Notes: generated by a model not told the origin, from the sequence alone. A stretch of 64,000 nucleotides of DNA from Aquipuribacter nitratireducens (GCF_037860835.1 NZ_JBBEOG010000006.1:150565-214564), one strand, 5' to 3'. Positions 1 to 8,537 are shown, counted from the stretch's first letter. Numbers and translations are program-made.

Positions 1-372
1 GACACGGGCGTCCCACGCCTCGCCCACCAGCCCGTCGAGGGCGTCCTCGAGCACCGCCGCGGTGCCGCGCAGGTCGGCCCGCAGCGCGGCGGGCGACTGC
101 TGCGACGACCGCTCGATGTCGCCGTCCCTGGCCTCGCGGCTGGCGTACATCGGCGTCTCGACACCGGTACGGGCCCACGTCGCGAGCCGGGCGAGGGCCT
201 CGGCGTTCCGCGCGACGTGCGCGACGACGTGGCTGCGGCGCCACCCCGGCAGCAGGCTCGCACCTCCGAGCGCGTCGTCGCCGAGCGCGTCGACGAGGGC
301 GAGGAGCCGCTGCGTGCCGGCCACCTCCCACGCCCGGGTGGTCGCGGGGTCGTGGCGCGGCGCGGCCACCAC
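1..372 (-). CDS. mycothiol-dependent maleylpyruvate isomerase-like protein (3' end beyond window)
   Basis: Only the first 124 codons are in the window; the gene runs off the left edge. The visible part has the helical N-terminus of the DinB-like mycothiol-dependent maleylpyruvate isomerase family, with the signature GWRRSHVVAHVARNAEAL at about residues 43-60 and the following YAS...RDGDIE segment. The two histidines in HVVAH fit the metal ligands of that family. The family includes the isomerase of gentisate catabolism and many uncharacterised mycothiol S-transferases, so the substrate is unknown. The GTG at 372 lies 4 nt after the stop of the ABM gene, implying co-transcription with it. Confidence 0.8.
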   Translation of the reverse strand, partial: MVAAPRHDPATTRAWEVAGTQRLLALVDALGDDALGGASLLPGWRRSHVVAHVARNAEALARLATWARTGVETPMYASREARDGDIERSSQQSPAALRADLRGTAAVLEDALDGLVGEAWDARV

Positions 373-375
373 CGC

Positions 376-684
376 TCAGCCCGCCACGCGGCGCAGCACC
401 GTGACCTCGGGCTCGCCGACGACGAGCCGGGGGAGGTTCTCGCGCAGGTCCTGCACCCACGGTGTGCGGTCGTGGACGGCGTGCGCGTCGCGACTCGCCC
501 ACTCCTCGACGAACGTCAGGCGCAGCGGGTCGTCGGGGTGCTCGTGGAGGTCGTAGCGCAGGCAGCCGTCCTCGGTGCGGGTGAGGCCGACGAGGGTGAC
601 GAGGCGCTCGCGCAGCTCCTCGACGGTGTCGGGGCGGGCGGTGAAGCCGACGACCATGACGAGGCCGGCTGGGGGGTGCTCCAC
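376..684 (-). CDS. antibiotic biosynthesis monooxygenase (ABM) domain protein
   Basis: A 102-residue single-domain protein with the ferredoxin-like ABM fold: VVGFTARP strand, helix VEELRERLVTLVGLTR, EDGCLRYDLHEH strand and FVEEWAS strand, ending after VGEPEV. Members are small dimeric oxygenases or quinol-related enzymes without cofactors, but most are uncharacterised and no substrate can be assigned. The GTG at 684 is preferred over the ATG at 657 because a TACGGT box (691-696 on this strand) ends 6 nt before it, the leaderless layout seen repeatedly here. It is followed within 4 nt by the isomerase-like gene. Confidence 0.85.
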   Translation of the reverse strand: MEHPPAGLVMVVGFTARPDTVEELRERLVTLVGLTRTEDGCLRYDLHEHPDDPLRLTFVEEWASRDAHAVHDRTPWVQDLRENLPRLVVGEPEVTVLRRVAG

Positions 685-690
685 GCGCCC

Positions 691-725
691 ACCGTAGGAC
701 CGACGCCCCCGCCCCCGCCTACCCT
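691..725. promoter_or_regulatory. divergent pair of leaderless promoters
   Basis: A TACGGT box on the minus strand (691-696) and a TACCCT box on the plus strand (720-725) each end 6 nt before the GTG starts at 684 and 732. Both transcripts would begin at or next to the start codon, with no ribosome binding site. The -35 regions would overlap in the 47-bp gap between the genes. This is read from sequence only. Confidence 0.45.
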
Positions 726-731
726 GCGCGC

Positions 732-1385
732 GTGCCGCCCACCGTCCGTCCGCTCACACCGGCCGCCCTCGCGGCGCTCGTCGTGGCCGCCGCGGCCGAG
801 CGCCTCGGCGAGGCGAGGGAGCGCGGCGTCGCGGTGCGCGTCGGGGTCGACGGCGCGCTGGCTGCGGACACCGGCCCGCTCGCCGACCTCGTCGCCGACC
901 ACGCCCTCGCGACCGGGGTCGGCGCGCTGCGGGTGCGGGCGCGCGACTTCCTCCACCGCCGCTCCGTCCGCCTCGAGCACGGACCGGCCGACGTCGACGC
1001 CGCCTACGAGCGCGCCGTCGACTGGGCGGCCCTGCAGCGGGAGGTGCTGGAGCCGCTCGGCGACCCCGCTCGCCTGACGTGGCTGCCGCGGCTGCGCGAC
1101 CCCGACACCGACCGCGCGGCGCGGGAACCGGTCCGGACCGCGGGACCGGGAGCGCTCCTCGTCGTCGACGGGCCGTACCTGCTGCGCTGGGAGCTCACCG
1201 GCGACCTCGACGTCGTCGTGCACCTGCAGACCTCCGACGCCGCCCTGCGCCGCCGGGTCCCCGACGGGGACCCGGCCCCCGGGGCGTGGGCGCGCTACGT
1301 CGGCGAGACCGCCCCGGCCGAGCGGGCCGACCTCGTCGTGCGCGCCGAGCACCCGGACCGACCGGCGCTCGTCACACCGGGCTGA
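732..1385 (+). CDS. uridine kinase-like P-loop family protein with degenerate Walker A
   Basis: A 217-residue protein resembling the actinobacterial uridine kinase/nucleoside kinase family: an early VRVGVDGALAADTGPLAD segment where the P-loop should be, RARDFLHRRSVRLEHG in the substrate region, and GALLVVDGPYLLRWEL with an LQTSDAALRRR tail. In active members the first motif reads GxDGxxGSGKT; here the GSGKT part is replaced by AADTG, so ATP binding in the usual way is doubtful. GTG 732 follows a TACCCT box by 6 nt. The 3' end overlaps the convergent GGDEF gene by 14 bp. Confidence 0.65.
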   Translation: MPPTVRPLTPAALAALVVAAAAERLGEARERGVAVRVGVDGALAADTGPLADLVADHALATGVGALRVRARDFLHRRSVRLEHGPADVDAAYERAVDWAALQREVLEPLGDPARLTWLPRLRDPDTDRAAREPVRTAGPGALLVVDGPYLLRWELTGDLDVVVHLQTSDAALRRRVPDGDPAPGAWARYVGETAPAERADLVVRAEHPDRPALVTPG

Positions 1386-3168
1386 CCGCCCCGCGCGCCC
1401 GCCGCTTGGCCCGGTACATCTGCCGGTCGGCGGCGTCGAGCGCCTCCGCCGCGGCGTCCGGTCCGCTGCCCTCGACGGGGTGGGCGACACCGATGCTGAC
1501 GCCCACCTCGAGGAGACCGACCGAGGTGCGGAACGGCCTCGCGAGCGAGGCCTGCAGCCGCGCGGTCACGGACGCGACGTCCGGTTCGGCGACGGCCTCG
1601 CACAGCACGACGAACTCGTCGCCGCCCAGCCGCGCCACGGTGTCGCTGGGCCGGACGAGCCCGAGCAGCCGCTCGGCCACGGCGACGAGCACCTCGTCCC
1701 CGACCGCGTGGCCGTGCGTGTCGTTGACGGCCTTGAAGCGGTCGAGGTCGCAGAACAGCACCGCGTGCCGGGACCCGTCCCGGGCCGACAGGGCGAGGGC
1801 GTGCCCGAGCCGCTCGAGCAGGAGCAGCCGGTTCGGCAGCCCCGTGAGGGGGTCGTGGAGCGCGAGCGCGGCGAGCCGCTGCTCGACCGCCCGGCGCTCC
1901 TGCAGGTCCTCGACCTGGGTGACGAGCTGCCGCCCGCCGTCGGGGGCCGTGACGACGGCGAGGGACAGGGCCCCCCACATCTCCTCGCCGCGGCGGTGCC
2001 GGTAGCGGACGGTCAGCCGGGTCGTCGTGACCGAGCCGTCGAGCAACGAGCGCCGGGCGGCGGCGACCTCACCGGCGTCGTCCGGGTGGAGCACGTCCTC
2101 GGCCGGACGCCCGAGCAGCTCGTCCCGGTTGTGGCCGAGCCAGGCGCAGAGCGCGGGGTTGACGTCGAGCCACGTGCCGTCCGCTCCCGTCACCGCGAGC
2201 GGGCTGGGGGCCCGGTCGAAGGCGCTGCGGAAGCGTTCCTCGCTGCTGCGCAGCTCCGCCTCCTGCCGGCGCTGCGCGGTGACGTCAGCCATCGCCACGA
2301 CGGCCCCCCGGGTCCGCCCGTCGGGGCCGAGCAGGCGGCGCGCCGACGCCACCACGAGCACCGGGTCGCGTCCGGGCACGGCGATCGACATGGCGACGCC
2401 GTCGACGCGGTCCTCGGTCAGCGCACGCAGCAGCGGGACGTCCGCGGCGGGCAGCGGCGTCCGTCCGTCCGGCTCGCACAGGTGGTAGCGGGCGGGCAGC
2501 TCCTCCGAGGCGACCACGGGGTCGGCGTCGGCGCCGTGCCACTCGCGCGCCGTGCGGTTGAAGAGGCTGACGCGGCCGGCGGCGTCGGACACGACGATCC
2601 CGACGGCAGCCGTCTCGAGGACGGTGTCGAGCAGCTGGTGCCGCTCCTGCTCGACCCGGGCGGCCTTCGCCCGCTCGAACATCGCGACGACCAGCGCGGC
2701 GCAGTCCTCGAGACGGGACAGCTGCTCGTCGTCGAGGGCGAACGGCACGCTGTCGAAGACGCACAGGCTGCCGAGCACGTGCCCGGCCGGGCTGCGCAGC
2801 GGGACGGAGGCGTACCCGCGGACCCGGGCGTAGCGCCCGTCGACCCACGGGTTGGTCCAGAAGCGGGGGTCGTGCCGGGCGTCGACGGCCGTGACGGTCT
2901 CCTCCGTCTGCACCGTGACGTCACACATCGCGTGCTCGCGGGGGGAGTCCCCGCCCTCGAACCCGACCGTGGTGAGCTGGCACTGCCGGGACGTGTCGAG
3001 GAGGTTGAGGGTCGCGGTCGGGACGCCGGCCAGGTGCGCGGCGACCCGGACCAGGGCCTCGAGCTCCGGCGCGGGCGGGGTGTCGAGCACCCCGTAGCCG
3101 TGCAGCGCCTCCAGCCGCGCCCGTTCCCGCTCGTGGTCGCGGTCGGACCGCCCGTGCCCACCGCCCAT
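1372..3168 (-). CDS. GAF-PAS-PAS-GGDEF diguanylate cyclase
   Basis: A soluble 598-residue protein with no membrane segment. A GAF domain (about 20-165) with the LLDTSRQCQLTTVGFEG and MCDVTVQT motifs is followed by two PAS domains (about 175-290 and 300-420) and a GGDEF domain. The catalytic GGDEF at residues 515-519 is intact and is preceded by RPSD at the spacing of the RxxD inhibitory site, so a c-di-GMP-producing, product-inhibited cyclase is expected. It probably senses a small ligand or redox cue through GAF/PAS. Start ATG 3168; an upstream GAAGGTGGTG stretch may serve as a weak ribosome binding site. Diverges from the antiporter pair. Confidence 0.9.
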   Translation of the reverse strand: MGGGHGRSDRDHERERARLEALHGYGVLDTPPAPELEALVRVAAHLAGVPTATLNLLDTSRQCQLTTVGFEGGDSPREHAMCDVTVQTEETVTAVDARHDPRFWTNPWVDGRYARVRGYASVPLRSPAGHVLGSLCVFDSVPFALDDEQLSRLEDCAALVVAMFERAKAARVEQERHQLLDTVLETAAVGIVVSDAAGRVSLFNRTAREWHGADADPVVASEELPARYHLCEPDGRTPLPAADVPLLRALTEDRVDGVAMSIAVPGRDPVLVVASARRLLGPDGRTRGAVVAMADVTAQRRQEAELRSSEERFRSAFDRAPSPLAVTGADGTWLDVNPALCAWLGHNRDELLGRPAEDVLHPDDAGEVAAARRSLLDGSVTTTRLTVRYRHRRGEEMWGALSLAVVTAPDGGRQLVTQVEDLQERRAVEQRLAALALHDPLTGLPNRLLLLERLGHALALSARDGSRHAVLFCDLDRFKAVNDTHGHAVGDEVLVAVAERLLGLVRPSDTVARLGGDEFVVLCEAVAEPDVASVTARLQASLARPFRTSVGLLEVGVSIGVAHPVEGSGPDAAAEALDAADRQMYRAKRRARGAVSPV

Positions 3169-3252
3169 CGGCGCACCACCTTCGTCATCTCCCCCGGCGA
3201 CGCGGTGTATCGGCAGGTTCCCTCCCGAGGATGAGCCCGCGAGGATGACGGG

Positions 3253-3750
3253 GTGAGCACCCCACGCCCCCTGGAGGTCCAGGAGACGCCCCTGCCCGGC
3301 ATCGGGCTGCGGCACGACTTCCGCACCGAGCGCGGCCGGCACGTCGGGGTCGTCACGTACCGCAGCGGGCGGCGCGAGCTCCTGCTGTACGACGACCGCG
3401 ACGAGGACGAGGTCGCGCACGCGCTCGTCCTCAGCGAGGAGGAGAGCAGCGGCCTGGCCGGGCTGCTGGGGGCGCCGCGGCTCGTCCAGCACCTCGAGGA
3501 CGCGATCCACCACGTACCGGGGGTCGTGGTCCATCGCATCGACCTCGACTCCCGCTCCCCCTTCGCCGGCCGGCCGCTCGGTGACACGGCGGCACGGACC
3601 CGCACCGGCACGTCCGTCGTCGCCCTCCTGCGCGGCGACACCGTCGTCGCCTCGCCCGGGCCGCAGGACCGGCTGGAGGCCGGGGACGTGCTCGTCGTCG
3701 TCGGCACCCCCGGCGGGGTCGAGGCCCTCACCGAGCTGCTGCGCGGCTGA
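3253..3750 (+). CDS. TrkA-C domain regulatory subunit of cation:proton antiporter
   Basis: A 165-residue protein with an N-terminal alpha/beta region (LPGIGLRHDFRTERG, then VVTYRSGRRELLLYDD) and a C-terminal TrkA-C/RCK_C domain (about 90-163) with GTSVVALLRGDTVVASPGP and LEAGDVLVVVGTP. This is the organisation of KhtT/CpaA-type subunits that gate the membrane partner KhtU/KefB in response to nucleotide or pH. The partner gene begins 3 nt downstream, so the two form a K+/H+ antiporter operon. GTG 3253 is the only sensible start. Confidence 0.85.
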   Translation: MSTPRPLEVQETPLPGIGLRHDFRTERGRHVGVVTYRSGRRELLLYDDRDEDEVAHALVLSEEESSGLAGLLGAPRLVQHLEDAIHHVPGVVVHRIDLDSRSPFAGRPLGDTAARTRTGTSVVALLRGDTVVASPGPQDRLEAGDVLVVVGTPGGVEALTELLRG

Positions 3751-3753
3751 CTG

Positions 3754-4944
3754 GTGGCGCTCGACCACACCGCCGTGCTCCTGCTGGAGCTCGGGGCCCT
3801 CGTGGTCGGCCTGTCCCTGCTCGCGGGGCTCGCCGCCCGCCTCGACCTGCCGGCCGTGCCGCTGTACCTCGTCGCCGGGCTGGCGCTCGGGCAGGGTGGC
3901 CTCGTAGCCCCGACGGAGAGCGAGGCGTTCCTCGCCACGGCCGCGGAGGTCGGGGTGCTGCTCCTCCTGCTGTCCCTCGGGCTGGAGTTCTCCGCCGAGG
4001 AGCTCGTCGGGACGCTGCGCCGCCAGGCCCCCGTCGGCGGGCTCGACCTCGTCCTCAACGGGGTGCCCGGGGTCGTCGCCGGCCTCCTGCTCGGGCTCGG
4101 ACCGGCGGGTGCGCTCGCGCTCGGCGGCGTCACGTACATCTCCTCCTCCGGTGTCGTCGCGAAGGCGCTGCGCGACCTCGGCCGCCTCGGCAACCGCGAG
4201 ACGCCCGCGGTCCTCGGGGTGCTCGTCATCGAGGACCTCGCGATGGCGGTCTACCTCCCGGTGCTCACCGTCGTCGTCACCGGCGCGGGGCTGCTCGCGG
4301 GGCTCGGGGTGGTGGCCGTGGCGGTCGGGGTCGTCACCGTCGTGCTCGTCGTCGCGCTGCGGCACGGTCCCCGGCTCACGCGGCTCCTGCCGGTGCGCCC
4401 CGAGCTCCTCACCCTCGCGGTCGTCGGCCTCACCCTGCTGGTGGCCGGCATCGCGGAGGCCGCGCAGGTCAGCGCCGCCGTCGGGGCGTTCCTCGTCGGC
4501 GTCGCGGTGTCCGGGGACGTCGCCGACAAGGTCCGGGACCTCCTCGCCCCGCTGCGCGACCTGTTCGCCGCCGTGTTCTTCGTGTGGTTCGGCATCGGCA
4601 TCGACCCCACGTCCCTGCTGCCGGTGCTCGCCCCCGCCGCCGTGCTGGCGGCCGTCACGGCGGCGACGAAGGTCGCGACCGGGTGGGTCGCCGCCGGCCG
4701 GGAGGGGGTCGGGCCCCGCGGCCGGCTCCGCGCCGGCACCGCGCTCGTGCCGCGGGGGGAGTTCAGCATCGTCGTCGCCGGCCTCGCCGCGCCGGCGCTC
4801 GGGGCCGCCGGTGCCGTGCTCGCGGCGCTGAGCGCGTGCTACGTCCTCCTCCTCGCGGTCGGCGGACCGCTCCTCATGCGGGTCTCGGACCCGGTCGCCG
4901 ACCGGTTGCGGCTCGGCGCGCACCGGGCCCGGGGCGTCACGTGA
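3754..4944 (+). CDS. CPA2 family cation:proton antiporter (KhtU/KefB-like)
   Basis: A 396-residue integral membrane protein with about 12 hydrophobic segments and no C-terminal RCK domain; that function sits in the separate gene just upstream. Typical CPA2 features are VPLYLVAGLALGQGG in TM2, LLLLSLGLEFSAEEL in TM3-4, GVTYISSSGVVAKAL, VLVIEDLAMAVYLP with the ion-site acidic residues, and VPRGEFSIVVAG near the end. Predicted K+ or Na+ efflux in exchange for protons at the cytoplasmic membrane. GTG 3754 starts 3 nt after the regulator stop. The end overlaps pafC convergently by 8 bp. Confidence 0.9.
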   Translation: MALDHTAVLLLELGALVVGLSLLAGLAARLDLPAVPLYLVAGLALGQGGLVAPTESEAFLATAAEVGVLLLLLSLGLEFSAEELVGTLRRQAPVGGLDLVLNGVPGVVAGLLLGLGPAGALALGGVTYISSSGVVAKALRDLGRLGNRETPAVLGVLVIEDLAMAVYLPVLTVVVTGAGLLAGLGVVAVAVGVVTVVLVVALRHGPRLTRLLPVRPELLTLAVVGLTLLVAGIAEAAQVSAAVGAFLVGVAVSGDVADKVRDLLAPLRDLFAAVFFVWFGIGIDPTSLLPVLAPAAVLAAVTAATKVATGWVAAGREGVGPRGRLRAGTALVPRGEFSIVVAGLAAPALGAAGAVLAALSACYVLLLAVGGPLLMRVSDPVADRLRLGAHRARGVT

Positions 4945-6034
4945 GGCGGTGGTGCTCCAGCAGCCGGGCGGCGACCTCGCGGTCGGCCTCGGCGAGCCCG
5001 GGCGGGTCGAGGACGAACGCCCCGGCGCCCGCGACGGCCAGGAGGAGCCCCACCCGCTCCCGGACGGGCGGCAGCACCTCCGCGACGAGGAGGACACCGT
5101 CCTCGTCGGCCGCCTCCAGGCGCACGTCCTCCGCGAACCGCTCGACCACCCACGCCCGGTCCGCCGGCAGCACGAGCCGGACCCGGGTCGGACGACGGGC
5201 GGCAGCGACCCGCTCGTCCGCGTCGGCGGGTCGCTCGAACGTGTCGGGCAGCACCTCGTGGTCGCGGATGCCGGACACGAGGTACGTCCGGGGCTGCCCG
5301 TCGGCGTCGAGGGGGCCGGCGTCGACCTCGTAGCCGCGGCGGGTGCTCACGACCCGGTACGGCTCGACGACCCGCTCGACGACGCCCGGGCGCCACGCGC
5401 GGGCGTAGACGATCCGCACCCTCCGCTGCGCGGTCGCCGCGCGGCGAAGGTCGGCGGCGACGTCGGCGCCGACGAGGACCGCGCCGCCGAGCAGGGGCGG
5501 CGCGGTGGCGCCGTCGCGTGCGCCGTCCCGTGCGCCGTCCCCTGCGTCGTCGCCCGCCTCCGCGAGCCCGTCGACGCCGCCGAGCACCCCGTCGCCGAGC
5601 CGGCGCACCGCCGCGGCGAGCGCGGCGTTGTCCGGCTCCAGCGCCGACAGCTCCGACGCCGCCCGGTACAGCACCCCGAGCTCGCCCGGGGAGAGGAACG
5701 CGACGCCGAGCTCCTGGAGCGGGCTGTCGTCGACGAGCCGCACGACCTGCGCCGACGCGAGGTCGGTCTCGGCGAGGGCCCCGTCCCCGGTCGGGGCGAG
5801 GAACTCCAGGGCGCACGAGCGGAGCCCGACCGCGCCGGCGTCGACGACGTCGGCGAGGAAGAACACCTCGAGCTCCTCGCGCAGCTGCGCCTCGTGCACG
5901 TCGAGGTCGGCGGCGAGGTCGCTGATCGGCAGGCCGTCGGGGTGGTGTCGCAGCAGCTGCAGCGCCCGAGGGACGTGCGCGAGCCGGCTCGCGTACCGGG
6001 CGACGCCGCCCGCGGGTCGCGCCGCGGCCGTCAC
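4937..6034 (-). CDS. pafC: WYL-domain transcriptional regulator PafC
   Basis: A 365-residue protein with an N-terminal winged-helix region (RALQLLRHHPDGLPISDLA, about 20-75), a central WYL domain with RRVRIVYARAWRPGVVERVVEPYRVV split by repeats, and a C-terminal WCX domain. In mycobacteria PafB and PafC act together as the RecA/LexA-independent activator of DNA-damage genes, with the WYL domain sensing single-stranded DNA. A short Asp/Gly/Arg repeat (DDAGDGARDGARDGAT, about 171-186) interrupts the protein. Start GTG 6034 overlaps the pafB stop by 4 nt, so translation is coupled. No pafA, pup or proteasome genes are nearby. Confidence 0.88.
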   Translation of the reverse strand: MTAAARPAGGVARYASRLAHVPRALQLLRHHPDGLPISDLAADLDVHEAQLREELEVFFLADVVDAGAVGLRSCALEFLAPTGDGALAETDLASAQVVRLVDDSPLQELGVAFLSPGELGVLYRAASELSALEPDNAALAAAVRRLGDGVLGGVDGLAEAGDDAGDGARDGARDGATAPPLLGGAVLVGADVAADLRRAATAQRRVRIVYARAWRPGVVERVVEPYRVVSTRRGYEVDAGPLDADGQPRTYLVSGIRDHEVLPDTFERPADADERVAAARRPTRVRLVLPADRAWVVERFAEDVRLEAADEDGVLLVAEVLPPVRERVGLLLAVAGAGAFVLDPPGLAEADREVAARLLEHHRLT

Positions 6035-6942
6035 GGCCGGCCCGCCACGACGGCCCGCAGGTGGTCGCGGACCTCGTCGCGCAGGTCGTCGGGACCGACG
6101 AGGCGGACGCGGCTGCCGAGCTCGTAGAGGCGCCCGCGGAACGCGGTGCGGTGGGTGACGGGCACGCGCACGAGGACGGGCAGGTCCTCCTCCCCGACCC
6201 CGACGACCGCCGGCTCCGCCTCGACGACGTCGGCGCCGCCGAGCATGGCCCGCACGTGCGGGACGTGTTCCGGGGCGGTCCGCAGGAACGCGTCGACCGG
6301 CGCGTCGACCTGCCACGTGACGGGGTCGATGCTGAGGTGGGCGCCCGCGGGCCGCGGGTCGGCGGTGCCGGGCCGGTCGAGGCGGACGTCGAGCATGCGG
6401 TCGAGGCGGAACGTCTTCGACTCGCTCGCGCCGTCCTCCCGGGCCCGCAGGTACCAGCCGCCGGCCCGCAGGGACACCTGCTGCGGGTGCACGTCCCGCT
6501 CGCTGCCCCGGTAGGTGAAGCGCAGCCGGCAGCGCCGCCGCACGGCACGCTGCGCCGCCTCCGGGTCACCGACCCGCTCCCGGCGCGCGACGAAGGCCGG
6601 GGGCCCGTCCGCCGGCCCGCTGGGACCGAGGTCCTCGCCGAGCCCGGACAGGTCGGCGGCGCGCGCGACCCGCTGCAGCTCGGCCTGCTCCTCCGGTGAG
6701 AACTGGACGCGCAGGCGCAGGTCGCCCGCGACGAGCCGGTAGCGCGCGTTCTCGCCGCTCGCCCCGACGTTGCGGATCTCCCAGCCGAGCCGCGTGAGGT
6801 GCCCGATGTCGCGGGTGAGCTGCCGCCGCCGGTCCTCGGGCTCCGCGGCGCCGTACCCGACGTGGGCGAGCAGCCGGTCCGTCGACGCCGTCCGCTCCGG
6901 GGAGCGGGAGAGGACGAAGAGGATCTGGGTGAGGCGCTCCAT
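6031..6942 (-). CDS. pafB: WYL-domain transcriptional regulator PafB
   Basis: A 303-residue protein with an N-terminal helix-turn-helix (MERLTQILFVLSRSPERT..., with RRRQLTRDIGHLTRLGWEI as recognition region, about 1-65), a WYL domain (about 140-205) with CRLRFTYRGSERDVHPQQV and GGWYLRARE, and a C-terminal WCX extension. Partner of the downstream PafC; the pair should activate DNA-repair genes after damage. ATG 6942 matches the usual N-terminus; an in-frame ATG at 7020 would add 26 low-complexity residues and is less likely. The first gene of the two-gene operon. Confidence 0.88.
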   Translation of the reverse strand: MERLTQILFVLSRSPERTASTDRLLAHVGYGAAEPEDRRRQLTRDIGHLTRLGWEIRNVGASGENARYRLVAGDLRLRVQFSPEEQAELQRVARAADLSGLGEDLGPSGPADGPPAFVARRERVGDPEAAQRAVRRRCRLRFTYRGSERDVHPQQVSLRAGGWYLRAREDGASESKTFRLDRMLDVRLDRPGTADPRPAGAHLSIDPVTWQVDAPVDAFLRTAPEHVPHVRAMLGGADVVEAEPAVVGVGEEDLPVLVRVPVTHRTAFRGRLYELGSRVRLVGPDDLRDEVRDHLRAVVAGRP

Positions 6943-7041
6943 CGGCCCCCGCTGGTCCCGGCCACCTGCTCCCCCGGCGCCGGGCGGGGCCGGCTCGATG
7001 ACGTCGTCCACGCCCCGCATGCTGCCCGTACCCTCGCCGAG

Positions 7042-7887
7042 GTGCACGTAGCGGCCCTCGGTGTCAGCGTCCTCAAGGGCAGCGCGCCCGCGCACCCGGA
7101 CGTGCTCGAGCTCGCGCCGTACGGCCCGGTCGGGGACCGCCGCTTCTGCCTCGTCGACCTCGACCACCCCGGTGGCCCACGGGTGCTCCGCACGGTCGAG
7201 AACCCGCGGCTGGTGGCGCTGCGGGCAGCGGAGGAGGCGGGCGAGCTCGTCGTCGACGTGCCGGGTCAGGGCACGGTCCGCGGGACCGTCCGAGGCGGGC
7301 GCGAGGTGGTCGCGGACTACTGGGGGCGCGACGCCCGGCTCACGGTGCTCGACGGGCCGTGGGCGCCGGCGTTGTCGGCGTACCTCGGCCGGGCGGTGGC
7401 GCCGGCCCGGGCCGAGCCGCGGCACGTCGTGTTCGGCGGCGCCGTCACGCTCGTCACGACCGCCTCGCTCGCCGAGCTCGCACGCCGGGCCCGCGCCGAC
7501 GGCCACGACACCGCGCCGGACCCCGACGACGAGGCCGCCCTGGTCGCCGACGCCGAGCGGTTCCGCGCCACCGCCGTCCTCGCCACCCCCGGCGCCGCGC
7601 CCTTCGTCGAGGACGAGTGGGTCGGGACGGCGCTCGTCCTCGGGGACGCCGCCGACGCGCCCGTCGTCCGGGTCGACGGCCCGGTGCCGCGGTGCGCGGT
7701 CGTGAGGCTGCGCGCGGGCGCCGGCACCCGTGATCCCTGGGACCCGCTGCGGCTGCTCGCCGCGGACCGCACCCGCAGCGGCGAGATCGACTTCGGCGTC
7801 CGCGCCGAGGTCGTGCGCCCCGGGGTGCTCCGTCCGGGCGCGTCGGTCGCAACCCGGGACGCGGACGGCCCCGAGGGCGGACACTGA
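7042..7887 (+). CDS. MOSC domain protein (YcbX-like)
   Basis: A 281-residue protein with an N-terminal MOSC beta-barrel (ALGVSVLKGSAPA, LAPYGPVGDRRFCLVD; about 1-80) and a C-terminal MOSC domain ending in VDGPVPRCAVVRL, the region that holds the conserved cysteine of molybdenum cofactor sulfurase C-terminal domains. Relatives such as YcbX and mARC proteins bind Moco and reduce N-hydroxylated compounds; the ferredoxin domain of YcbX is missing here. GTG 7042 lies 7 nt after a TACCCT box (7029-7034), a likely leaderless start. It is followed after 4 nt by the DUF2231 gene. Confidence 0.82.
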   Translation: MHVAALGVSVLKGSAPAHPDVLELAPYGPVGDRRFCLVDLDHPGGPRVLRTVENPRLVALRAAEEAGELVVDVPGQGTVRGTVRGGREVVADYWGRDARLTVLDGPWAPALSAYLGRAVAPARAEPRHVVFGGAVTLVTTASLAELARRARADGHDTAPDPDDEAALVADAERFRATAVLATPGAAPFVEDEWVGTALVLGDAADAPVVRVDGPVPRCAVVRLRAGAGTRDPWDPLRLLAADRTRSGEIDFGVRAEVVRPGVLRPGASVATRDADGPEGGH

Positions 7888-7891
7888 CCGC

Positions 7892-8350
7892 ATGTTCGAG
7901 CAGATCGGTGGGCTCCCCCTGCACCCCCTGGTCGTCCACGCCGTCGTCGTCCTCGTCCCCCTCACGACCCTCGGAGCCCTCCTCGTCGCGGTCCGACCGC
8001 GGTGGGCGCGTCCGTACGCCCCGCTCGTCGCCGCCGGCGCCGTCGCGTCCGCGGGAGCCGCGCTCGTCGCGCAGCAGGCCGGCGAGGCGCTGCAGGTGGC
8101 CCTCGCGCTCGAGACGCCGCTGCTGAGCGACCACGGCCGCTGGGGCCTCTACACGGTGGTGGCGAGCGTCGCGCTCGCCGTCCTCGCGGTCGCCACGACG
8201 GTGCTCACGTTCCGCGGCCCGGGCACCGGCACGGCGTGGCGACTGGCCGCGTGGCTCACGGTCGTGGCCGGCGCCGCCGCGACGCTGTTCGCCGTGCTCG
8301 CCGGCGAGACGGGCGCGACGTCGCGGTGGGGGTTCGTCTTCGGCGGCTGA
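7892..8350 (+). CDS. DUF2231 membrane protein
   Basis: A 152-residue membrane protein with four hydrophobic helices. It starts MFEQIGGLPLHPLVVHAVVV, the hallmark of DUF2231, in which the two histidines of LHPLVVH are strictly conserved and may bind a metal or haem. The function of the family is unknown; members are often linked to redox or cytochrome genes. Start ATG 7892 has a GACACT box (7880-7885) 6 nt upstream, which would give a leaderless transcript, although read-through from the MOSC gene is also likely. Confidence 0.82.
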   Translation: MFEQIGGLPLHPLVVHAVVVLVPLTTLGALLVAVRPRWARPYAPLVAAGAVASAGAALVAQQAGEALQVALALETPLLSDHGRWGLYTVVASVALAVLAVATTVLTFRGPGTGTAWRLAAWLTVVAGAAATLFAVLAGETGATSRWGFVFGG

Positions 8351-8362
8351 GACCCGCCCCCG

Positions 8363-8527
8363 TCAGTCCCGCTGGACGACGGCCCGGAGCTTGAACCAGC
8401 CCCACACGGCGGTGGCGAGGAACAGGACGAGCCCGATGGCGAGGAGCCAGAGCAGGCCCTCGACGACGGCGCCGACGAGCGTCACCACCAGCCACAGGAC
8501 GAGCAGGACGACGAGCAGCGCCTTCAT
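8363..8527 (-). CDS. 54-residue membrane microprotein
   Basis: A short gene encoding MKALLVVLLVLWLVV..., one or two almost uninterrupted hydrophobic helices (about 3-43) followed by a basic tail with FKLRAVVQRD. No family name can be given. The case for a real gene is a TAGCGT box (8535-8540 on this strand) 7 nt before the ATG, the same leaderless spacing as neighbouring genes, plus a clean fit between the DUF2231 and phosphatidyltransferase genes. Conserved small hydrophobic proteins of this kind are common in actinobacteria. Confidence 0.65.
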   Translation of the reverse strand: MKALLVVLLVLWLVVTLVGAVVEGLLWLLAIGLVLFLATAVWGWFKLRAVVQRD

Positions 8528-8537
8528 GGCGACGACG

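Noticed and set aside
1372..5097. Long minus-strand open frame continuing upstream of the GGDEF protein across the antiporter genes
   Set aside because: The domain protein begins cleanly at ATG 3168; the upstream part is low-complexity Arg/Glu/Asp sequence opposite two well-conserved antiporter genes.
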